Shown here: one piece after another, positions 58,221-64,000 of the stretch | How the letters are laid out: every line of letters starts with the position of its first letter | How positions within the stretch are numbered: position 1 is the stretch's first letter | From: Hymenobacter puniceus | GTDB taxonomy: Bacteria > Bacteroidota > Bacteroidia > Cytophagales > Hymenobacteraceae | DNA: 64,000 bases | Reading direction: 5' to 3' | Assembly: GCF_014333525.1 (NCBI RefSeq) | Contig: NZ_JACSCX010000010.1 | Span: 1-64,000, forward strand | Program-made: the position numbers and the translations under genes | The notes under the pieces: model-generated | Told to the model about the DNA's origin: nothing | Databases searched by the model: none | What the model saw: the letters and a program-made list of their open reading frames with translations, nothing else

Positions 58221-59144
58221 TTAGATATTCATGGCCGACTCGCGGCGGCGCATCTTACCGGCCGGGATGCCGAACATCATCTTGAAGCGGCGGCAGAAAT
58301 ACGCCGTGTCTTTGTAGCCTACTTCTTTGCCAATGTCGCGGATGCTCTTCTTGGTGGTACGCAGCAGGAATACGGCGCGCTCCATCCGCTGGTACTCGAT
58401 GTAGTCCTGCGGGTTGATGCCGGTAAGCATCTTGAAATACTGTCCCACATAATCCTCGCTCACGTTTGCTACGTTGCTGAGCACTTTGTTGGAAAGGTCG
58501 CCGCCGATGTTCTCCTTGATGTAGTTGAACAGGTCAATGAGGCGCGGGTCTTTGAAGTATGTACTGTTGGTGGCCAGCTGCTCCACAAACATCTTGTTTT
58601 TCAGGATGTAGCGCACGATTTCCACCACAATATTTTCGGTGTAAATCGTAATCAGCCGCTCGCGGCCCGGTAGTTCCTGCAGGCTCTCCTCTACTACCTT
58701 AATAATGAGGTTGCCCAGCTTGGAATTGTTGGAAATCAGAAACGCCGGCACGTCCAACGACGCGAAGAAGTTCACCGAATCAAACACCTTGGCCTCGAAG
58801 CTCACAAACGAGTGGCTCTCTTCGGCGTCGCCAATTAGGTCGAGGTCGGAATTGGAATGAAAGAACTTGTCTTTGTTGCTGATCAGGTCGTCGTTGGTAA
58901 TGACTTTGCCAGCTGAGTCGCCATAGTTCACCTTCGTGGCGCGGCCGCCAGGGATAAACAGCATCTCCCCTTCTTCCACTACTTGCTCTTCCTCACCGAA
59001 GGTAATACGGCCCTTATGAAGCAGAATCAGGTTATTGCCAACATCATAGGAGTTGCGAACCGTGAAGGGCTGCTGCAACACCAGATTCTTTGCCTTTATG
59101 TAGCGTACGCCGAGCGACTCTATCACTTTATTGTAATCTTCCAT
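58221..59144 (-). CDS. AraC-family transcriptional regulator
   Basis: The 307-aa protein has an N-terminal cupin-like sensor domain (about 25-110, GEEEQVVEEGEMLFIPGG) and a C-terminal AraC DNA-binding domain (about 205-300: LSNVANVSEDYVGQYFKMLTGINPQDYI, RDIGKEVGYKDTAYFCRRFK). I recall this regulator as highly conserved in Cytophagales. The target is unknown. It is monocistronic. Confidence 0.92.
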   Translation of the reverse strand: MEDYNKVIESLGVRYIKAKNLVLQQPFTVRNSYDVGNNLILLHKGRITFGEEEQVVEEGEMLFIPGGRATKVNYGDSAGKVITNDDLISNKDKFFHSNSDLDLIGDAEESHSFVSFEAKVFDSVNFFASLDVPAFLISNNSKLGNLIIKVVEESLQELPGRERLITIYTENIVVEIVRYILKNKMFVEQLATNSTYFKDPRLIDLFNYIKENIGGDLSNKVLSNVANVSEDYVGQYFKMLTGINPQDYIEYQRMERAVFLLRTTKKSIRDIGKEVGYKDTAYFCRRFKMMFGIPAGKMRRRESAMNI

Positions 59145-59240
59145 CTTCGTGGGGCGGTTTGGGTACTAAGGTAAACCCGGCAAAAAGGGCATCCGGACTT
59201 ATGTAATGCAAATTAAGATATAAAAATTCACAAAAACGAA

Positions 59241-59267
59241 AAACCCAGTCGAAATTAGACTGGGTTT
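59241..59267. terminator. Terminator of the acyl-CoA dehydrogenase gene
   Basis: AAACCCAGTC and GACTGGGTTT form a perfect stem 36 bp after the leftward stop at 59303. Confidence 0.85.
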
Positions 59268-59302
59268 AATGCAATACTTCTGACTTTTAGGCAATTCGCT
59301 TC

Positions 59303-60442
59303 TTACTTCAGAATTTCCCGAGAGATTACAATTTTCTGAATCTCAGAAGTTCCTTCATAGATCTGCGTGATTTTGGCGTCGCGCATCATCCGTTCTACGT
59401 GGTATTCCTTCACAAAACCATAGCCACCATGAATCTGCACGGCTTCCACGGCCGTATCCATGGCTACTTTCGAGGCAAACAGCTTGGCCATAGCCCCCGA
59501 CTTGGCGTAATCCTGATGCGCATCCTTATCGTGGGCCGACTGCAGGCACAGCAGACGGGCAGCGTCGATGTTGGTAGCCATATCGGCCAGCTTAAACTGG
59601 ATGGCCTGATGCTGAGAAATCGGCACTCCGAATGCCTTACGCTCCTTCGAGTACTTCAACGACAGCTCATACGCACCGGAAGCAATGCCCAGCGCCTGCG
59701 CGGCAATGCCAATCCGGCCACCGGCCAGCACCTGCATAGCGAACTTGAAGCCGAAGCCGTCCTCACCGATGCGGTTTTCCTTAGGCACTTTCACATCGGT
59801 GAACAGCAGCGAGCAGGTGTCGGAGCCCCGGATGCCTAGCTTGTTTTCCTTGGGAGCGGTCTGGAAGCCTTCCATGCCTTTCTCCACAATCAGTACGTTG
59901 ATGCCGCGGTGTTTCAGTTCGGGGTTGGTCTGGGCCACTACCAGATACACAGAGGCCGTGGTACCGTTGGTAATCCAGTTTTTAGTACCGTTGAGCAAAT
60001 AGTAGTCGCCTTTGTCTTCGGCGGTGGTGCGCTGGCTGGTGGCATCAGAGCCAGCTTCCGGCTCGCTCAGAGCAAAGGCACCGATGATTGCGCCAGACGT
60101 GAGGCCGGGCAGATACTTGCGCTTCTGCTCCTCGGTGCCGTATTTCTCCAGGCCCCAGCACACCAGCGAGTTGTTCACGCTCATGATAACCGAGCACGAA
60201 GCATCCACTTTGCTGATTTCCTCCATGGCCAGCACGTAGCTCACAGTATCCATGCCGCCGCCGCCGTACTCGGGGCTCACCATCATGCCCATGAAGCCCA
60301 GCTCGCCCATCTTTTTGATTTGCTCGGCAGGAAACTTCTGGTGTTCGTCGCGCTCAATCACGCCGGCCCAAAGTTCATTTTGAGCGAAGTCGCGGGCGGC
60401 CGCCTGCACGGCGAGTTGTTCTTCGGTGAGCTGGAAATCCAT
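59303..60442 (-). CDS. Acyl-CoA dehydrogenase
   Basis: This FAD enzyme makes the 2,3-double bond of acyl-CoA in beta-oxidation or branched-chain degradation. The 379-aa protein has FALSEPEAGSDA (flavin-binding), KNWITNGTTASVYLV, RKAFGVPISQHQAIQFKLADM and the catalytic-base region VQIHGGYGFVKEYHVERMMRDAKITQIYEGTSEIQK. The catalytic Glu is present (YEGTSE). Short-chain or butyryl-CoA type is likely. Confidence 0.94.
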   Translation of the reverse strand: MDFQLTEEQLAVQAAARDFAQNELWAGVIERDEHQKFPAEQIKKMGELGFMGMMVSPEYGGGGMDTVSYVLAMEEISKVDASCSVIMSVNNSLVCWGLEKYGTEEQKRKYLPGLTSGAIIGAFALSEPEAGSDATSQRTTAEDKGDYYLLNGTKNWITNGTTASVYLVVAQTNPELKHRGINVLIVEKGMEGFQTAPKENKLGIRGSDTCSLLFTDVKVPKENRIGEDGFGFKFAMQVLAGGRIGIAAQALGIASGAYELSLKYSKERKAFGVPISQHQAIQFKLADMATNIDAARLLCLQSAHDKDAHQDYAKSGAMAKLFASKVAMDTAVEAVQIHGGYGFVKEYHVERMMRDAKITQIYEGTSEIQKIVISREILK

Positions 60443-60652
60443 GCGGTAAGAAAGGAGGGTGGGATGGGGAAAACGTCAGGGCGTATCGGCTGGACTGCAG
60501 CCAAACTGTGCTCAAAATTAAAGCGCAGATTCTGCAGATTGGGCGGCAAGCCCGGATTTTTTACTTAAATCCGGCCTGAAAAGCCGCAGACCCGCTATTT
60601 TGTTTGACAACACGTCTGCAACAGGCAGAGTGGAACCAGGCTTAACGAACAA

Positions 60653-61336
60653 CTACTCGCGCCGCCGCCCCAGCAGCAGCGTACTGTAGTAAAACAACGT
60701 GGCAAGAGAGCCCAGGGCGGCCACTACGTAAGTCATGGCGGCCCATTTCAGAGCATCCTTGGCCATTACGTGCTCCTGCGGCGTCACAATACTGCGTTTG
60801 TCCATCCAGGCCAGCGCCCGTTTAGAGGCATCAAATTCTACGGGCAACGTCACGAAGCTAAAAAGCGTCGTGAGGGCGAAGAAAGCTACGCCTATTGTGA
60901 GTGGTAGCTTGGTTGTGTTGAGCATAATTACGCCCAAAAACAGCAGGATGGGCATGAACTTAGACACCGCACTCAGGGCCGGTACCATGGCCGAACGGAA
61001 CTGCAGGGCGCTGTAGGCAGTGGCGTGCTGCACGGCGTGGCCGCACTCGTGGGCTGCTACAGCCGCCGCCGCGGCATTGCGTTCGGCGTACACCGTTTCG
61101 CTGAGGTTCACAGTTTTGTCGGCGGGGTTGTAGTGGTCGGTCAGGCGGCCTTCGGTGCTGATGACGCGCACGTCGGTGATGCCGTGGTCAGCTAGCATCA
61201 GCTCGGCAATCTGCCGGCCCGTAAGGCCGTTGCGCAACGCTACCTGTGAGTACTGCTCGAACTTGCTTTGCAGGCGGCGCTGAATCAGCCAGCTGGCCAG
61301 CATGGTAAGCAGAACGATGATATAAGCCGGATTCAT
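60653..61336 (-). CDS. Membrane zinc metallopeptidase (YugP-like)
   Basis: The 227-aa protein has an N-terminal membrane helix (about 3-20), the zinc motif HECGH (96-100) preceded by NAAAAAVAA, then three membrane helices (about 120-210). This matches the YugP neutral zinc metallopeptidase family. Substrates are unknown. ATG 61336 is preferred to TTG 61348. Confidence 0.9.
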   Translation of the reverse strand: MNPAYIIVLLTMLASWLIQRRLQSKFEQYSQVALRNGLTGRQIAELMLADHGITDVRVISTEGRLTDHYNPADKTVNLSETVYAERNAAAAAVAAHECGHAVQHATAYSALQFRSAMVPALSAVSKFMPILLFLGVIMLNTTKLPLTIGVAFFALTTLFSFVTLPVEFDASKRALAWMDKRSIVTPQEHVMAKDALKWAAMTYVVAALGSLATLFYYSTLLLGRRRE

Positions 61337-61441
61337 GTGGTAGAGCAATGAGAGTGGTGGAAGGTAAAGAACGGTAGCTAACTGCCATTCTGACGGTTAC
61401 AGGAGCCTACTCCTCCGCAACACTCTACCAGAACCTGGCCG

Positions 61442-61921
61442 CTAAGCCCCCGTCAAGATTCGCTCGACGATGCGCGAGGTGCTGTAGCCGGCCACCAGTG
61501 GCACAGTCAGCACCTGCCCGCCATGTTGCAACACCACTTCGTGGCCTACAATTCCACTGATTGGGTAGTCGTCGCCTTTCACCAGGATGTCGGGCAGGAT
61601 GGCTTCAATCAGTGCCAGCGGGGTTTGCTCCTCGAAGAGCACTACCGCATCTACAAACAAAAGCGACGCCAGAATACGGGCGCGTGCCATTTCGTCCTGT
61701 AGCGGACGACCGGGCTTGAGGCGGCTGACGGAGGCGTCGGTATTGAGGCCCAGCACCAGCTTGTCGCCGAGGTGGCGCGCCTTTTCCAGGTAGTCCACGT
61801 GGCCCAGGTGCAGCAGATCGAAGCAGCCGTTGGTGAACACCACGCGCTGGCCTTCGGCTTTCCAGGCCTCTACTACCGGCAGCAACTGGGCACGGGTCAG
61901 GATTTTATCTTTGCTCCACAT
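61442..61921 (-). CDS. rfaE2: D-glycero-beta-D-manno-heptose 1-phosphate adenylyltransferase
   Basis: It makes ADP-heptose precursor for lipopolysaccharide. The 159-aa single-domain protein has the nucleotidyltransferase motif TNGCFDLLHLGHVDYL with HxGH and the later GYSTSRIVERI. It corresponds to the C-terminal half of E. coli HldE; the kinase half is not seen here. It overlaps the upstream gene by 17 bp, so it is translated from the same message. Confidence 0.93.
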   Translation of the reverse strand: MWSKDKILTRAQLLPVVEAWKAEGQRVVFTNGCFDLLHLGHVDYLEKARHLGDKLVLGLNTDASVSRLKPGRPLQDEMARARILASLLFVDAVVLFEEQTPLALIEAILPDILVKGDDYPISGIVGHEVVLQHGGQVLTVPLVAGYSTSRIVERILTGA

Positions 61922-62975
61922 CGGCAGGCAGTTCAGGGGTTTCAACTGGCAGCAGCACACCACGGCGCGCCAGCTGGCCCGATTTCATCATGCTCAGCAG
62001 AAAGCTGATGCCGCCCATCAGCACTACCAGCAGCGTTTGGGCGCCGTGCACCACCAGCGCATAAGCAATGCCGCCCTCCTTGCTGATGCCGTACACCAGC
62101 AGCGTGCTTTGCACCAGCAGATGGAATACGCCAATGCCGCCCTGCACCGGCGCGGCCATGCCAAACGCCCCAAATGTCAGCACCGCTAGGGCCGCGCGCA
62201 TGGTCAGGTCGTAGGTTTCAGGAAAGGCAAAGAAGGCCAGATAATCCATGAGGTAGTATACTGCCCACGTAAAGAAGGTGTGGAGCAGAAAGGCTCCTTT
62301 GTTTTCCATCCGCACGATGCTGAACACACCAGCCAGCAGGCCCTTCACGAAGCCGAGCATCTTGTTGAATACTGTATTCTGGCGCAAACGCTCCAGGTTG
62401 CGCCACAGCAGGTAGCTTGAAATCAGCAGGGCCAGCACTGCTACCACGGCGGCAGCTACCAGGGCATTGCGGTTGCGGGCCAGCGCATCGGCCTTGCCTT
62501 GCAGCAGGTAGGTATCCGCGAAGCCCCAGAAGGTCTTAAAGTCCAGCAGCAGCACCGTGCTCAGTAGCCCCAATAGCACCAGCACATCAATGATACGCTC
62601 GGTGATAACCGTACCCAGCGACACCTGCACCGGCACTTTGCTGGTACGCTGGAGCAAGGAGCAGCGCACTACTTCGCCCACCCGGCCCGGCAGCACCATG
62701 TTGGCGAGGTTGCCCACCATCATAGCGTTATACACGTCCCAGAAAGCCGGTTTCGGGCCGGTCACGGTGGGATCGAGCTGCATTTTCCAGCGGTAGGCCC
62801 GGCTTAGGTAGCCCAGCACCGATAGCAGCATCGTAAGCAGCAGCCACCAGTAGTTGGCGCCGCGCACAGTTTCGGCAATCCTGCTTAGATCCTGGCCGCG
62901 CACGGCATACCACATCAGCAGCCCCGAAACGGACAGTAGCAGGGCATATTTAAGGATGTTTAGAAGTTGCTTCAC
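61905..62975 (-). CDS. Lysylphosphatidylglycerol synthase-like/flippase-like membrane protein (UPF0104)
   Basis: The 356-aa protein has eight or so membrane helices and the family motif NMVLPGRVGEVVRCSLL. It also has PVQGGIGVFHLLVQ near the end. Related domains flip lipid-linked sugars or modified phospholipids. It lies between panD and rfaE2 in a leftward block, an arrangement I recall from other Bacteroidota. The substrate is unknown. Confidence 0.88.
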   Translation of the reverse strand: MKQLLNILKYALLLSVSGLLMWYAVRGQDLSRIAETVRGANYWWLLLTMLLSVLGYLSRAYRWKMQLDPTVTGPKPAFWDVYNAMMVGNLANMVLPGRVGEVVRCSLLQRTSKVPVQVSLGTVITERIIDVLVLLGLLSTVLLLDFKTFWGFADTYLLQGKADALARNRNALVAAAVVAVLALLISSYLLWRNLERLRQNTVFNKMLGFVKGLLAGVFSIVRMENKGAFLLHTFFTWAVYYLMDYLAFFAFPETYDLTMRAALAVLTFGAFGMAAPVQGGIGVFHLLVQSTLLVYGISKEGGIAYALVVHGAQTLLVVLMGGISFLLSMMKSGQLARRGVLLPVETPELPADVEQR

Positions 62976-63003
62976 TAACTAAATTCTTGAATTGGTTAAT
63001 GAC

Positions 63004-63050
63004 TAAATGGCTGGTCGCTCTAAAAATACTTTAGAACGACCAGCCATTTA
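63004..63050. terminator. Hairpin between panD and the flippase-like gene
   Basis: TAAATGGCTGGTCG and CGACCAGCCATTTA pair, with inner TCTAAA/TTTAGA. It may terminate the panCD transcript. Confidence 0.8.
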
Positions 63051-63070
63051 ATTCGGCAGCCATTGGGCCC

Positions 63071-63418
63071 CTAAACCAGCCGGTTGTGTTGATCGGGGAA
63101 AATAATAGTGGGCTGGTGGGCCCTTGCTTCGGCGAAGTCAATGAGGCCGTAGGAGATGATGATGACGATGTCGCCTACGGCTACGCGGCGGGCAGCCGGG
63201 CCGTTCAGGCAGATCATGCCCGAGCCCCGCTCGCCTTTGATGGTATACGTCTCGAACCGCTCGCCATTATTGATATTGACGATGGTGACCTTCTCGTTTT
63301 CCACCATGTTGGCCGCATCCAGCAGGTCTTCGTCGATGGTGATGCTGCCCACATAGTGCAGCTCGGCCTGCGTAACCTTAACGCGGTGAATCTTCGATTT
63401 GAGAACCTCGATGTGCAT
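63071..63418 (-). CDS. panD: Aspartate 1-decarboxylase
   Basis: It makes beta-alanine for pantothenate. The 115-aa proenzyme self-cleaves at Gly24-Ser25 ([11 protein letters not shown]) to make the pyruvoyl cofactor. [16 protein letters not shown] and the [12 protein letters not shown] segment are typical. ATG 63418 chosen; the next gene on this strand is panC. Confidence 0.96.
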   Translation of the reverse strand: MHIEVLKSKIHRVKVTQAELHYVGSITIDEDLLDAANMVENEKVTIVNINNGERFETYTIKGERGSGMICLNGPAARRVAVGDIVIIISYGLIDFAEARAHQPTIIFPDQHNRLV

Positions 63419-63471
63419 GAAAAAAAGCAAATGACGAATAGGGCCGCAAAGATACGCAGGAGTGCTGCGTC

Positions 63472-64000
63472 TTACGCCACTACCACGTTGTCGATCAGCC
63501 GTACGCCTCCCAGATGCGCCGCCAGGCACAATACCACAGCGCGGCCAGGCTCCCAGGCAGCCACTGGTTGCAGCGTCCGAGCATCTGCCACTTCAAAGTA
63601 CTCCAAGGAAAAGGCGGGCTCAGCTGCAATGTAGGCGGTAGCTTGCTGCTGCACCTGAGCCGGACTCAGGCCACTACGCACCGCCGCGGCGGCCTGCTCC
63701 AGCGCCTCATACAGGCGCGGCGCCACCGCCCGCGCTTCCACCGACAGCCGCCGGTTGCGCGACGACATGGCCAGGCCATCGGCCTCACGCACAGTTGGAA
63801 ACGACACCAACTCCAGATCAAACGACAGATCCTGCACCAGTTGCTGCACAATAGCTACCTGCTGCCAGTCTTTCTGGCCGAAATACGCCTGGTGCGGCCG
63901 GCACATATGAAATAGCTTGCTTACCACCGTGGCTACCCCATTGAAGTGCCCGGGGCGGTGCGCGCCCTCCATCACCTGCTCCAATAGTCCGAAATTGAAG
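63472..64000 (-). CDS. panC: Pantothenate synthetase (pantoate-beta-alanine ligase), 5' end outside window
   Basis: It joins pantoate and beta-alanine with ATP. The visible C-terminal part (about 176 aa) has [16 protein letters not shown] (beta-alanine/pantoate pocket), FGQKDWQQ and [16 protein letters not shown], a KMSKS-like motif. The gene continues past base 64000. It pairs with panD 53 bp downstream, and the block links coenzyme A precursor genes. Confidence 0.95.
   Translation of the reverse strand, partial: FNFGLLEQVMEGAHRPGHFNGVATVVSKLFHMCRPHQAYFGQKDWQQVAIVQQLVQDLSFDLELVSFPTVREADGLAMSSRNRRLSVEARAVAPRLYEALEQAAAAVRSGLSPAQVQQQATAYIAAEPAFSLEYFEVADARTLQPVAAWEPGRAVVLCLAAHLGGVRLIDNVVVA

Overview
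The window looks like a piece of chromosome from a GC-rich member of the Bacteroidota, most likely a Cytophagales bacterium close to Hymenobacter. The evidence is the gene families (DUF4293, DUF4476, a PD40/OmpA lipoprotein, a long NusB, a bacterial PcrB-type prenylglyceryl phosphate synthase, an AraC regulator of the type common in this phylum), -7 promoter elements of the form TAnnTTTG, and the scarcity of Shine-Dalgarno sites. No prophage, transposase or CRISPR array is visible.

Layout. 1-8.6 kb: tRNA-Val, a GNAT-like gene, then a leftward block (leucine-type dehydrogenase, nusB, ytxH, NAD isocitrate dehydrogenase, DUF1573 lipoprotein, yajC, ybbR-like, coaE). 8.8-18 kb: two ABC half-exporters with complementary degenerate motifs, an FAD oxidoreductase, fructose-bisphosphate aldolase, two tRNA-Pro genes and cell-envelope proteins. 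18-28.4 kb: truA, an acetyltransferase, a thiolase, DUF4293, DUF4476, the PD40/OmpA lipoprotein, a pair of Fe-S oxidoreductase genes, tRNA-Phe. 28.8-41.5 kb: a leftward phenylacetate degradation cluster (tetR, paaE, paaA, paaB, paaC, paaD, paaG, paaH, paaI, paaJ, paaZ and an enoyl-CoA hydratase). No phenylacetate-CoA ligase gene lies in the cluster. 42-54 kb: a potassium-uptake kdp locus with an NtrC-type (sigma-54) response regulator in place of KdpE, two or three microproteins, kdpA, kdpB and kdpC, a porin, a KdpD sensor that lacks its kinase half, and a separate histidine kinase. 54-64 kb: fasciclin protein, DnaJ/TPR protein, holin-like protein, PcrB, AraC regulator, acyl-CoA dehydrogenase, zinc peptidase, heptose-phosphate adenylyltransferase, flippase-like protein, panD and the 3' part of panC.

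The most unusual feature is the abundance of palindromic intergenic elements. The commonest family (arms containing GTCATGCTGAG and its complement, about 100-170 bp) occurs about fifteen times, mostly between co-directional genes of the paa and kdp operons. The two arms of one copy match each other better than they match other copies. One unit, at 33448-33926, carries a small GIY-YIG nuclease gene between its arms. I propose that these are mobile or self-copying palindromes with a GIY-YIG partner, analogous to REP elements and their RAYT proteins. Other palindromes are built from repeated short words and lie directly against start codons; one supplies the first codons of paaD.
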